A DNA stretch of 52,193 bases from Clostridiales bacterium (GTDB taxonomy: Bacteria; Bacillota; Clostridia; Lachnospirales; Lachnospiraceae), in the NCBI GenBank assembly GCA_029006795.1, contig JAQXGQ010000144.1, forward strand, positions 1-52,193. Direction: 5' to 3'. A model generated the notes under the pieces. The model saw nothing but the letters and a program-made list of their open reading frames with translations. It ran no database searches and was not told where the DNA came from. Position 1 is the first letter of the stretch. Each line of letters opens with the position of its first letter. Shown in pieces: positions 44,338 through 52,193 of this stretch. The translations under genes were made by a program, and so were the position numbers.

Positions 44338-46152
44338 TTATTCTACGGTTACCACCTTCGCTAAATTTCTTGGCTTATCAACGTCAAATCCCTTGTCGGA
44401 AGACACATAATATGCCAACAACTGTAATGCCACGGAAGCCGGCATTACCATAAATTCATCCCGCATATCCGGCAGTAAAAAGGTCTGATACTGACTATCT
44501 ATGTCCTCTGCTAGGGATTCTTTGATGAAAAGTACAATATCCGCTCCTCTTGACCTTACCTCTTTAATGTTGGAAAGCTCTTTTGACATCAGTTTCTCCT
44601 GTGTCACGGATGCCACCACTGGAGTATCCTGAGTAATTAAGGCAATCGGTCCATGTTTCAATTCACCGGAAGCATACGCCTCGGAATGAATGTAGGAAAC
44701 CTCCTTTAACTTCAAAGAACCTTCTAACAAAATAGAGTGGTCTAATCCACGTCCAATCATAAACAAATCCTTTGCTGACAGTACCTTATTAGCAAGAACA
44801 TGAATGTCACGACGTTTCTCCAACACTTTTTTCATCACTTCCGGTGTTCTCTGCAATTCTCTGATAAAACTCTGAGTCTGCTCTGTATCATAAACACCAC
44901 GAAGCTGTGCCATTTTCGCAACAATCAGGTAAAATATAGATAACTGGGTCGTGTAAGCCTTCGTGCTTGCCACTGCAATTTCCGGTCCCGCATTGGTATA
45001 AAGCACATAATCACTCTCTCTTGCAATAGAAGAACCCTTGACATTAATAATAGAAAGACATTTTGCCCCTCTTCTTCTGGCATATTTCACTGCCTCTAAG
45101 GTATCAATGGTCTCACCAGACTGCGAAACGGCAATCACTAAGGTTTTCTCATCAATGACAGGGTCGGAATACATAAACTCAGATGCCATATCTACATCAA
45201 TATGCATATGCAGGATGGATTTCACCAGTGCCTGTGCCACAAGACCTGCGTGCATCGCTGTACCGCAAGCAATAATGTTGATTCTGTCACACTCGGTAAA
45301 CAAAGAATCCGGCACTCCCTCAGCGGTAAAATCCGGCATTCCGCTTACGATACGGTTCGCAATGGTGCGCTCAATCGCATCCGGCTGCTCCATGATTTCT
45401 TTTTCCATATAGAACGGGTATCCGTTCTTTCCGGCACTGTTTAATTCCCAGTCTGCGGTAAGATATTCCGGTTCTTTTTCATTTCCGTCAAAATCAGTGA
45501 GTTTTATGCTATCTTCCTTCATCTCTAAAATGTGGTATTCCGGAACTACGAAATAGTTGTTGGTAAAACGGCAGAGTGCCGTCAAATCAGACGCTAACAT
45601 AGCCCCCTCTTTACACAGAGTTGCCACAATCGGACTGACATTTCTGGTGGAGTAAATCACACCGGCATGGTCTGCAAACATAATCACTAATGCAAAGGTA
45701 CCTTTTAATTTGCTGACGGTTTTTTTGATTGTTTCTTCCGGGTTTCCCTCATAAAAGCGGTCTAATAATGCCGCAACCACTTCACTGTCTGTCTCAGATT
45801 GCAGTTTTTCCTTCAAGTCATAATCAGCAATCAGCTCGCGGTAATTTTCAATGATACCGTTATGCACTAAGGTCACTCTTCCCACCTGATGCGGATGCGC
45901 ATTGGTATCGTTGACTCCCCCGTGCGTCGCCCATCTGGTGTGACCGATGCCGCATACGGAATTTTCTGCTTTCCCCGCACATTTCTCACGCAAATCTTTC
46001 ACACGCCCGGCACGTTTATATACCTGTATCTCATTTTCTTCCATCACCGCAATACCTGCACTGTCGTATCCGCGGTACTCTAATAATTCTAAGGCATCTA
46101 ACAGTACCTCTTTTACATTTTCACTTCCTGTATAACCTATAATTCCACACAT
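44338..46152 (-). CDS. glmS: Glucosamine-6-phosphate synthase (isomerizing)
   Basis: A 604-residue protein. The N-terminal class II glutaminase has Cys as second residue (MCGIIGYTG), HTRWATHGGVND and HNGIIENY. Two SIS domains follow (IACGTAMHAGLVAQALVKSI, AVSQSGETIDTLEAVKYARR; MIGRGLDHSILLEGSLKLKE). The C-terminal DKPRNLAKVVTVE is universal. It makes glucosamine-6-P from fructose-6-P and glutamine, the entry to peptidoglycan precursors. Expression is controlled by the ribozyme in its leader. Fructose-6-P from the mannan pathway is one of its substrates. Confidence 0.97.
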   Translation of the reverse strand: MCGIIGYTGSENVKEVLLDALELLEYRGYDSAGIAVMEENEIQVYKRAGRVKDLREKCAGKAENSVCGIGHTRWATHGGVNDTNAHPHQVGRVTLVHNGIIENYRELIADYDLKEKLQSETDSEVVAALLDRFYEGNPEETIKKTVSKLKGTFALVIMFADHAGVIYSTRNVSPIVATLCKEGAMLASDLTALCRFTNNYFVVPEYHILEMKEDSIKLTDFDGNEKEPEYLTADWELNSAGKNGYPFYMEKEIMEQPDAIERTIANRIVSGMPDFTAEGVPDSLFTECDRINIIACGTAMHAGLVAQALVKSILHMHIDVDMASEFMYSDPVIDEKTLVIAVSQSGETIDTLEAVKYARRRGAKCLSIINVKGSSIARESDYVLYTNAGPEIAVASTKAYTTQLSIFYLIVAKMAQLRGVYDTEQTQSFIRELQRTPEVMKKVLEKRRDIHVLANKVLSAKDLFMIGRGLDHSILLEGSLKLKEVSYIHSEAYASGELKHGPIALITQDTPVVASVTQEKLMSKELSNIKEVRSRGADIVLFIKESLAEDIDSQYQTFLLPDMRDEFMVMPASVALQLLAYYVSSDKGFDVDKPRNLAKVVTVE

Positions 46153-46239
46153 AAATTTTCCCTCATTCTTTCATTAACCGCTCTTTGCGGTACTATACGC
46201 TTCAAAATAAAAATGTTTTGTACTTCCTTCTAAACTTCC

Positions 46240-46384
46240 ATCATACCGTATTTGTTTTGCAGTCACCTGCATATTTGCCGGCATATCTCGCACTGGAATG
46301 GTGCGGAAGAGCATCCGCCGAATTTTCGATCACTCTTCTCCTCGTTAACCTGTCTTTTCCTCTCTCACAGGTGCATGGCGCTTT
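46240..46384 (-). ncRNA. glmS: glmS ribozyme riboswitch
   Basis: The minus strand shows the self-cleaving glmS element. The cleavage site precedes GCGCC (G1 at 46381). P1 is CCTGT/ACAGG. The conserved core GTTAACGAGG follows, then AAGAG/CTCTT (P2) enclosing ATCGAAAATTCGGCGGAT. P3 is CGCAC/GTGCG, and ATGCCG/CGGTAT closes around TGCAG-GTGA-CTGCA (P4 region). Known function: glucosamine-6-P acts as cofactor for cleavage, destabilising the glmS mRNA. It ends about 90 bases before the glmS ATG. Exact 3' limit is approximate. Confidence 0.93.
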
Positions 46385-46385
46385 A

Positions 46386-46467
46386 TGGGAAGCCTTGCCC
46401 GCTTCCCGAATTTATATTTTCTGAAAATCTATGTTTTGTCATACATTCGGTAAAACCGCGTATCTGA
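46386..46467 (-). promoter_or_regulatory. glmS leader upstream of the ribozyme, with repeat copy and hairpin
   Basis: The repeat core (46452-46467) can fold GTTTT/AAAAC around a 14-base loop. A second hairpin GGGAAGC/GCTTCCC (about 46386-46408) precedes the cleavage site. No convincing -35/-10 pair was found; TTGAAA at 46494-46489 is a weak candidate. Confidence 0.45.
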
Positions 46468-46513
46468 ATATATAATCTCTATTCACTTTTCAATGTTCAA
46501 CGTGTTTACTATG

Positions 46514-46655
46514 TTACTGTTCACTCGTATCTCGTTCCAGTAACAATTTCAGCCCATTTAGAATGCATCTTCGATGCATGGGGCTGAAATTTTGCATAAT
46601 ATCAATGTCGGCGCATAGCTTGACAGCAAGTGTCAAGCTTGCGTGTGAACAGTAA
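46514..46655. repeat. Nested palindromic extragenic element
   Basis: Outer arms TTACTGTTCAC (46514-46524) and GTGAACAGTAA (46645-46655) enclose two hairpins: AATTTCAGCCC/GGGCTGAAATT (46545-46591, with inner ATGCATC/GATGCAT) and AGCTTGACA/TGTCAAGCT (46617-46639). A further CCAGTAAC at 46537-46544 can pair with the left arm instead. No open frame. It looks like a REP- or MITE-like repeat, or a structured RNA, between glmS and the MglB-like gene. Confidence 0.7.
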
Positions 46656-46701
46656 TTTTACTATACTATTATATGAAAAAAAAGTCCAGCGGTTCTTTTG
46701 A

Positions 46702-47811
46702 TTAATTCAACATATCAAGGAAGTCCTGCACATTATCTTGCGTTACTTTCAAATAGTCACAGGCAATATAGTGTTCATTTTCTTTTCCTGTCAAATAATT
46801 GATTGCTGCATCTACCGTGCTCCGCGACTGTGAGATATAATCATTAAATACCGTGCCTGTCATATTTCCCAACATAACATTTTCAATCGCCTCGGATAAC
46901 GCATCAATCCCCACCAGATAAATATCTTCGCCAACAGTACGCTCTGCCGCTTGAATCGCCTGCATTGCGCCAAGTGCCATCGCATCATTATTACAAAATA
47001 CTACTTCTATATCCGTTCCATACTGCTCTAATGCGTCTGCAACAATCTGCTGTGCCTGATTCTGCTGCCAGTTACCGACTTCTTCGTATAAGCAGTTCAC
47101 TTCAATGCCCGCGTCCGTAAGCGCTTTTAAAGAATATTCGCTGCGATACTGTGTATCTATACTTTCCAGATCACCTTTTACCATAATGTAATCCACTTTT
47201 CCGTTGTCATTCAAATCAACGTTGTCCATACCTAAATCTACAATCAATTCTCCCTGATAAATACCAGACTGACGCGCATCACATCCAACATAAGTAACAT
47301 CCCAGTCATTCTCTTCCCATCTCTGCTCTTCATCAGCATCCGGTTCGCGATTAATGTAAACTAACGGTATCTCTGCTGTTACGGCTTTATCAGTGATAGC
47401 CTTTGCAGAAGAAGGATTTACCAGATTAACTATTAACACATCAACGTCCTCGGAGATAAGTCTGTCAATCTGTCCTGTCTGCGTGGTCTGGTCATTTTCC
47501 CCATCAACAATGATAATATTTTCTTTTTTAAATCCTCTGCTTAATAAATAGTTCTCAAGCTCATTGTAAAACAATGTCATAAAATTATCAGAAAACTGAT
47601 AGATACATATTCCGACTTTCTTATCTGTCATATCAGCAACATCTATATTTTCCACAGAATTTTCTTCCTCTGTAGCCGCATTCTCTGTATTATCATTTCC
47701 AACGATTGCATCATCATCTGTCCCTGTATCATTAACTGATGTATTGCCACACCCCATTGCCGCAATTGCCATTACAGTTACAAGAAGTATCCTTACTGCT
47801 TTCCTTTTCAT
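46702..47811 (-). CDS. MglB-like galactose/glucose-binding lipoprotein, orphan
   Basis: A 369-residue protein. Signal peptide with Cys in AAMGCGNTS (lipoprotein-type, though the box is not ideal). An acidic linker follows, then a type I periplasmic-binding fold: KVGICIYQFSDNFMTLFYNE, DVDVLIVNLVNPSSAKAITD, EIPLVYINREPD, a calcium-loop-like DLNDNGKVDYIMVKG as in MglB, and VVFCNNDAMALGAMQAIQAA. No permease or ATPase gene is adjacent, so it either serves a transporter encoded elsewhere or acts as a chemoreceptor partner, as MglB does with Trg in E. coli (inference). Confidence 0.88.
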   Translation of the reverse strand: MKRKAVRILLVTVMAIAAMGCGNTSVNDTGTDDDAIVGNDNTENAATEEENSVENIDVADMTDKKVGICIYQFSDNFMTLFYNELENYLLSRGFKKENIIIVDGENDQTTQTGQIDRLISEDVDVLIVNLVNPSSAKAITDKAVTAEIPLVYINREPDADEEQRWEENDWDVTYVGCDARQSGIYQGELIVDLGMDNVDLNDNGKVDYIMVKGDLESIDTQYRSEYSLKALTDAGIEVNCLYEEVGNWQQNQAQQIVADALEQYGTDIEVVFCNNDAMALGAMQAIQAAERTVGEDIYLVGIDALSEAIENVMLGNMTGTVFNDYISQSRSTVDAAINYLTGKENEHYIACDYLKVTQDNVQDFLDMLN

Positions 47812-47880
47812 CGTAAAATTCTTCCCCCTTTAAAGTTGATTTTATAACGATCATGCTTTGGTATAAGCATATTATAACAT

Positions 47881-47925
47881 GATATTAATAAAAACGGCAT
47901 CTAAGATGCCGTTTTTATTAATATC
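47881..47925 (-). terminator. Terminator of ilvE
   Basis: A perfect 21-bp stem, arms 47881-47901 and 47905-47925 with loop TAA; the inner part is AAAAACGGCATC/GATGCCGTTTTT. It is 18 bases past the ilvE stop. Confidence 0.88.
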
Positions 47926-47943
47926 ATTAATCCTATATCAAAC

Positions 47944-49008
47944 TTATTTTACTTCAACTGTCCAACCGTATTTATCTTCTAATTTCCCCCACTGGATACC
48001 GGTTAATGTATCATAAAGTTTCTGGGTCAGTTCTCCGATTTTGAAATCATTGATGGTTACTACATCATCTTTGTAACGAAGTTCTCCGACTGGAGATACA
48101 ACAGCAGCTGTACCTGTTCCGAATACTTCCTCTAAAGTACCATCGTGTCCTGCTTTCATTAAATCATCGATAGAAAGCCTTGTCTCATTTACCTTGTATC
48201 CCCAGTCTCTCAAGATATGAATCATGGAATCTCTGGTAACACCCGGAAGAACGGTTCCCTCGATTGGTGCAGTGTAGATTTCTCCTGCAATCTTGAACAT
48301 AATGTTCATGGTTCCTACTTCCTCTACATATTTACGATGCTCTCCGTCTAACCAGAGTACCTGGGAATATCCCATCTTCTCTGCCTTAACCTGACCTAAG
48401 ATAGAACCTGCGTAGTTACCGCCGCATTTTGTAAATCCTGTACCACCTTTTACGGCACGAACCAGTTCATCTTCTACTAAAATTTTTACCGGATTGATTC
48501 CCTCTGCATAATAGGCGCCAACCGGGCAGCAGATAATCATAAATTTGTAAGCAGATGCCATATGTACCCCTAATGCAGCTTCTGTTGCAAACATAAACGG
48601 ACGAATATAAAGGGAAGTTTCCGGCTCAGACGGAACCCAGTCCTCTTCTACTTTTACCAGTGCCTTTATAGCTTCTACGAACATATCTACCGGAAATTCC
48701 GGCATACATAATCTGGCATTGGAATTAATCATTCTCTTTGCGTTCATTTCCGGACGGAACAACTGAATTTTTCCTTCTGCAGTGCGGTACGCTTTCAAAC
48801 CTTCGAAAGTCTCCTGCGCATAATGAAGGGTTACACAGGAAGGCTCCATTGTAATCGGTCCGTGCGGTACAATTCTTGCATCCTTCCATCCGTCCTCTTT
48901 TGTCCAATCCATAACAAACATATAGTCTGTCATGTATTTTCCAAAGCCTAAATGTTTCTGGTCTGGTTTCTCTTTTAATACGTCTCTTTTCTCAAATCTG
49001 ATATCCAT
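47944..49008 (-). CDS. ilvE: Branched-chain amino acid aminotransferase
   Basis: A 354-residue PLP fold-type IV enzyme of the longer (human/Bacillus-like) class. PLP Lys lies in GGTGFTKCGGNYAGSILGQV. Other marks: EGLKAYRTAEGKIQLFRPEM, LYIRPFMFATEAALGVH, LWLDGEHRKYVEEVGTMNIM and EVFGTGTAAVVSPVG. It transfers amino groups between Leu/Ile/Val and 2-oxoglutarate. Monocistronic with a good promoter and terminator. Confidence 0.95.
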   Translation of the reverse strand: MDIRFEKRDVLKEKPDQKHLGFGKYMTDYMFVMDWTKEDGWKDARIVPHGPITMEPSCVTLHYAQETFEGLKAYRTAEGKIQLFRPEMNAKRMINSNARLCMPEFPVDMFVEAIKALVKVEEDWVPSEPETSLYIRPFMFATEAALGVHMASAYKFMIICCPVGAYYAEGINPVKILVEDELVRAVKGGTGFTKCGGNYAGSILGQVKAEKMGYSQVLWLDGEHRKYVEEVGTMNIMFKIAGEIYTAPIEGTVLPGVTRDSMIHILRDWGYKVNETRLSIDDLMKAGHDGTLEEVFGTGTAAVVSPVGELRYKDDVVTINDFKIGELTQKLYDTLTGIQWGKLEDKYGWTVEVK

Positions 49009-49050
49009 AACAATTTCCTCCGCATCTGAATCTGTTTTTTACTGAACCCC

Positions 49051-49079
49051 ATTATGATACTTTCCTTTTTTAGTGTCAA
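49051..49079 (-). promoter_or_regulatory. Promoter of ilvE
   Basis: On the minus strand, TTGACA (49079-49074), 17 bases, CATAAT (49056-49051), 43 bases before the ATG. The rest of the 321-base gap (49009-49329) holds the opposite promoter and otherwise AT-rich sequence without a T-box or other leader signal that I can see. Confidence 0.75.
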
Positions 49080-49248
49080 GATTATTCCAACTGTTTATAA
49101 GCCACATTACTTGAAGTTATATCCATTATTTGTATCCATAATTAATTGTTATACACAACATAACAAACATCAATTTCAATTTTATTGTCATTCCCTTCAT
49201 AGTTCTCTCTTAATCCTATTGTTTTTTCAGAATAATCAAACTTTTATC

Positions 49249-49277
49249 TTGTTATTTTCTGTCACAAACGATATAAT
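49249..49277 (+). promoter_or_regulatory. Promoter of the flavin reductase-like gene
   Basis: TTGTTA (49249-49254), 17 bases, TATAAT (49272-49277), 52 bases before the chosen ATG. Confidence 0.7.
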
Positions 49278-49329
49278 AATAAAAAGACATTCGTATAAAA
49301 TAAATCAATTTAGCAAGGAGATGTTTACC

Positions 49330-49836
49330 ATGCACACATTTCAACCAATACCTGCCGAAACGTTAGAATTTGATCCATTTACTAAAATTGGAAAGGACTG
49401 GGGACTAGTCACCACCGGAACAAAAGCAAAGGCAAATACCATGACTATCAGTTGGGGCGGCGTTGGTGTACTCTGGGGAAAAAATGTTGCGTTTATTTTT
49501 ATCCGTGACTCACGGTATACCAAAGAACTGCTTGACCAGGGAGAATTTTTCTCCATTACTTTTCTCGACGAAGCATACCGAGATGCCTTAAACTATTGTG
49601 GTTCCCACTCCGGGCGCAATGAGAATAAAATTGAAAATGCCGGACTGACCTTAGGTTTCCGTCACAGTATTCCCTATATTGATGAGGGAAATTTTGTTTT
49701 GCTGTGTAAAAAAATGGCTGTCACCAAAATTACAGAAGACGCTTTCCTAGTTCCACAAATTAAGGACAAGTGGTATCCTGATGGTGACATGCACACAATG
49801 TATGTAGCAGAAATTATTGACATTATGGCACGATAG
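49330..49836 (+). CDS. Flavin reductase-like FMN-binding split-barrel protein
   Basis: A 168-residue protein. The split-barrel pattern is KANTMTISWGGVGVLWGKNV, then AFIFIRDSRYTKELLDQGEF and FSITFLDEAYRDALNYCGSH with SGRNENKIENAGL, typical of the flavin-reductase-like family that binds FMN. Partner and substrate are unknown. Start at 49330 (MHTFQPI), nine bases after AAGGAG; the ATG at 49321 directly abuts that site. Confidence 0.85.
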   Translation: MHTFQPIPAETLEFDPFTKIGKDWGLVTTGTKAKANTMTISWGGVGVLWGKNVAFIFIRDSRYTKELLDQGEFFSITFLDEAYRDALNYCGSHSGRNENKIENAGLTLGFRHSIPYIDEGNFVLLCKKMAVTKITEDAFLVPQIKDKWYPDGDMHTMYVAEIIDIMAR

Positions 49837-49860
49837 GCACTCCTCCTTTGATTTAAAACA

Positions 49861-49894
49861 AAAAGCTGCGGTATTGCCATATACCGCAGCTTTT
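49861..49894. terminator. Bidirectional terminator
   Basis: A 14-bp stem AAAAGCTGCGGTAT (49861-49874) with ATACCGCAGCTTTT (49881-49894), loop of 6, between convergent genes ending at 49836 and 49899. Confidence 0.9.
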
Positions 49895-49898
49895 GTCT

Positions 49899-51371
49899 TT
49901 ATTCTAATTCTGTATAAAGGATTTCTCCCACTTCTTCTGTCACCCAAACGGATACAGAACCACCATTTACACGAAATTCTCCAAAACCGTCTTTCCCGAT
50001 AACAACCGGTGCTTCCACTCCATTCATGGCGTCTATCATTTTCTTTCCTGCAAACCGTTCCCCAACATACATTTTCTTTGTTCCACTGATACTGTCAGTG
50101 CAGAGAACTGCTATACCGGAACCCGGATGTTCCTCATCTCCTAAACGGGTAAAGCCTATCAGGGACGTATCATCTAAATACAATTTTTCTTCCCCATAGG
50201 CATAACATTCCCTTATTTTCAGCAATGTTTTCAACTCCCTGACCGGTGCCACTCTGTCATGGGGAATCCCATAATAATCCCCATAAAATACACAGGGAAC
50301 ACCCACGTTGCGAAGCAAAATCAACGCATAGGCAATCGGTTTAAACCATGCAGGAATAAAGGAATACAATGCCTGCCCCGGCTGTGTATCATGATTATCC
50401 ACAAAAGTTACGGCATGCTCCGGGTCAACACCGGTCAATGTATCCTCAAAAATCTTAGACATGTCATAATTGCCGTCAGAGGTAGCAGCCGTCAAAAAGT
50501 GAAAATGAAGCGGAACATCGAACAAACTAAGGCTATGCTCTGTCGCATCCAGATAATGCGTCAGCCTTTCTGTCTCCTTTGACCAGTACTCTCCTACGGT
50601 AAACAGTTCGGTATGAGTATGCTCTCTCATTCTCTTTAACCATTCTAGGTAAAAGTCAAAGCTGATATGTTTTACCGCATCTAAACGAAAACCATCCATA
50701 TGTACCGTATCAAAATACCATTTTCCCCAATTTATCAGTTCTTCCACAACTTCCCGGTTATCCATATCCAAATCGGCACCCATCAGGTAATCATAGTTAC
50801 CGTTTTCCGTATCTGTATCCCTATTCCATATCTTTCCTTCAAAGCGGAAAATACCACCCTTTTTTCCTGCATCATCCCAGTCTGTTCCACTGAAATGCGA
50901 AGCATTCCAATGAAAAGCAGAATATTTATCGCCCCTTCCCGGAAAATCAAACCTTGTCCATGCAGCTATCTGCTGTTTTTCACTGATATCTTTGTTCCGG
51001 TCTGTGGCGCATTCCTCCACTACCTCCACATTTTCCGTGCTATCCGCTCCCATCTTATGATTCAGCACAATATCTGCCAACACCGCAATCCCATGCTTTT
51101 GAAAAGCCGCCACTGCCCGAAGATACTCCTCTTTGGAACCATATTTTGTCTCGACTGTTCCCTTCTGGTTAAACTCTCCTAAATCATATGTATCATACAC
51201 ATCATATCCCACACTGGCATCTCCTGCTGCCCCCTTATATGCTGGCGGCAGCCATACCATGTTAATTCCCGCTTTTGAAAGTTCCTCTGCCTGTACCTCG
51301 CAGCGTTTCCAGTGAAGTCTGTTTTTTGGAAGATACCACTCAAAATACTGCATCATCGTTCTGTTTTTCAT
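49899..51371 (-). CDS. Cytoplasmic alpha-amylase, GH13 (subfamily 5-like)
   Basis: A 490-residue protein without a signal peptide. The four GH13 regions are present: ADIVLNHKMGAD, MDGFRLDAVKHI (nucleophile Asp), LFTVGEYW (acid/base Glu) and VTFVDNHDTQPG. The start MMQYFEWYLP and the long region before domain B match bacterial liquefying/AmyA-type enzymes of subfamily 5. It hydrolyses internal alpha-1,4 bonds of maltodextrins or glycogen in the cytoplasm. Start at 51371 after AGAGGAAAT; an upstream ATG at 51392 has a weak site. Confidence 0.94.
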   Translation of the reverse strand: MKNRTMMQYFEWYLPKNRLHWKRCEVQAEELSKAGINMVWLPPAYKGAAGDASVGYDVYDTYDLGEFNQKGTVETKYGSKEEYLRAVAAFQKHGIAVLADIVLNHKMGADSTENVEVVEECATDRNKDISEKQQIAAWTRFDFPGRGDKYSAFHWNASHFSGTDWDDAGKKGGIFRFEGKIWNRDTDTENGNYDYLMGADLDMDNREVVEELINWGKWYFDTVHMDGFRLDAVKHISFDFYLEWLKRMREHTHTELFTVGEYWSKETERLTHYLDATEHSLSLFDVPLHFHFLTAATSDGNYDMSKIFEDTLTGVDPEHAVTFVDNHDTQPGQALYSFIPAWFKPIAYALILLRNVGVPCVFYGDYYGIPHDRVAPVRELKTLLKIRECYAYGEEKLYLDDTSLIGFTRLGDEEHPGSGIAVLCTDSISGTKKMYVGERFAGKKMIDAMNGVEAPVVIGKDGFGEFRVNGGSVSVWVTEEVGEILYTELE

Positions 51372-51453
51372 ATTTCCTCTTTTCTGTGCCATTCCGGTGT
51401 CTTACCGCCTTGCACAAAGCCTGTTTTTGTTCTTAAATTTTGTATTTTCTTAA

Positions 51454-51996
51454 TTACTTAAAATCATACCGCTTAATTTCACAGTTTTTAATACCAAAAC
51501 GGGCAAACTCTTCGTTTTCCATATCATAAAAATAAGAATTTACAATTCTGGCAATCCCGTTATGTGCCACCAGAAGATATGTCTTGTCATCCGATTCCTC
51601 CCGGATTTCGTCTAACAGATTGTAAATTCTCTGGGACAAATGAAGCATCGTCTCCCCGCCCTCAAAATGGTCGATAAAATGTGTCTTTGCCACCTGAAAC
51701 TTTGCACCATTCCGTGCCGTGGATTCAAATTTCCCAAAGTTCTGCTCTTTTAAACGCTCCTCCATACGCATCGGCAATCCCGTCACCTCCGAGATATGTC
51801 TCGCCGTTTCGGCTGCCCGTATCAATGGCGAATACAATATTTCATCTATAGGCAATCCCTGCTTTTTGATGCTTTCTCCTAGTTCTTCCGCTTGTTTGTG
51901 CCCTAACTCCGTCAGTTCAATATCCGTTGCCCCACAAATTTTGTTTTCTACATTCCAGATTGTCTGTCCATGTCTAGTGAAATATACCTGTCCCAT
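51454..51996 (-). CDS. Histidine phosphatase (phosphoglycerate mutase-like)
   Basis: A 180-residue protein. Catalytic RHG box in VYFTRHGQTIWN, second His in LVAHNGIARIVNSYF, and SPLIRAAETARHISE between. This is the broad-specificity phosphatase branch (GpmB/CobC-like). AAP-type marks for cobalamin synthesis are absent. Start at 51996 (MGQVYFTRHG) after AGGTGAGG; the longer in-frame start at 52059 would overlap the preceding gene. Substrate unknown. Confidence 0.9.
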   Translation of the reverse strand: MGQVYFTRHGQTIWNVENKICGATDIELTELGHKQAEELGESIKKQGLPIDEILYSPLIRAAETARHISEVTGLPMRMEERLKEQNFGKFESTARNGAKFQVAKTHFIDHFEGGETMLHLSQRIYNLLDEIREESDDKTYLLVAHNGIARIVNSYFYDMENEEFARFGIKNCEIKRYDFK

Positions 51997-52021
51997 TTTT
52001 TTCCTCACCTTCCGGCTTTTG

Positions 52022-52193
52022 TTACCATTCTTTTTTGATATCTGCCTCATTAACATCATAAGTTTCTAAAAACTGTTCTAAATCTTTTCGGTTTCGGATA
52101 AAAGCTACCTCTGTAAACTTCCCAGTTGCAATTTCTTTGAAACCTGCCACCTGTTCTCCATTGCAGATGCTCGCTTTAATCACCGGTTGTTCT
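52022..52193 (-). CDS. Unknown protein, C-terminal part (cut by window edge)
   Basis: An open frame enters from the right edge and ends TAA at 52024-52022, 25 bases before the phosphatase start. The visible 56 residues include SICNGEQVAGFKEIATGKFT and end in FLETYDVNEADIKKEW. It resembles the short acidic C-terminus of a small cytoplasmic protein. No family can be recognised from this fragment. Confidence 0.6.
   Translation of the reverse strand, partial: EQPVIKASICNGEQVAGFKEIATGKFTEVAFIRNRKDLEQFLETYDVNEADIKKEW

Noticed and set aside
49054-49329. N-terminal extension of the flavin reductase-like protein
   Set aside because: AT-rich intergenic sequence containing promoters; residues are low-complexity and the family starts at 49330.

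Overview
The window reads as chromosome of a motile, low-GC, gut-type Firmicute of the Lachnospiraceae, most like Roseburia or a close relative. This placement is inference from gene content: an intracellular beta-mannan phosphorolysis locus, chemoreceptors, sporulation-related genes (SpoVT, SleB-like, SleC-like), CUT1 sugar ABC transport and a glmS ribozyme. No rRNA, tRNA, CRISPR array, prophage or insertion sequence was seen.

Layout. 1-6100 (minus strand): the 5' part of a sensor kinase cut by the window edge, spoVT, a hotdog thioesterase, a SleB-like wall hydrolase, a Cache chemoreceptor, a cation diffusion facilitator and a possible 49-residue membrane peptide. 6405-7904 (plus): an L,D-transpeptidase. 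7937-11586 (minus): a tandem-receiver response regulator overlapping a hybrid histidine kinase with a C-terminal Hpt domain.

11737-32853 is the core of the window, a beta-mannan utilisation locus. Three minus-strand transcription units can be seen: GH113; phosphohexomutase plus GH36 alpha-galactosidase, followed by a LacI regulator with its own promoter; and a long operon running from the solute-binding lipoprotein through two permeases, cellobiose 2-epimerase, GH130_1, GH130_2, an SGNH/CE17-like esterase and a chemoreceptor to a GH1 glucosidase fused to mannose-6-phosphate isomerase. Two plus-strand AraC regulators flank these units. Inferred pathway: acetylated, galactosylated (gluco)manno-oligosaccharides are imported by the ABC system, deacetylated, stripped of galactose, trimmed by GH113 and GH1, epimerised at the reducing end and phosphorolysed to mannose-1-phosphate. 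The mutase and ManA then deliver fructose-6-phosphate. The transport ATPase, a hexokinase and a secreted GH26-type mannanase are not in the window.

32744-52193 is mostly housekeeping: capA with a stop-interrupted small membrane gene behind it, an ECF S component, a padR-DUF1700-DUF4097 operon, degV, an alpha/beta hydrolase, a truA-recJ-soluble chemoreceptor-like run, a SleC-like protein, glmS with its ribozyme, an orphan MglB-like lipoprotein, ilvE, a flavin reductase-like protein, a cytoplasmic alpha-amylase, a histidine phosphatase and a partial gene at the right edge.

The observations most worth checking are the GH1-ManA fusion, which keeps a ribosome-binding site at the internal ManA start and may turn on one extra G; a chemoreceptor inside the mannan operon; an inverted repeat bracketing glmS; and the stop-interrupted gene after capA.
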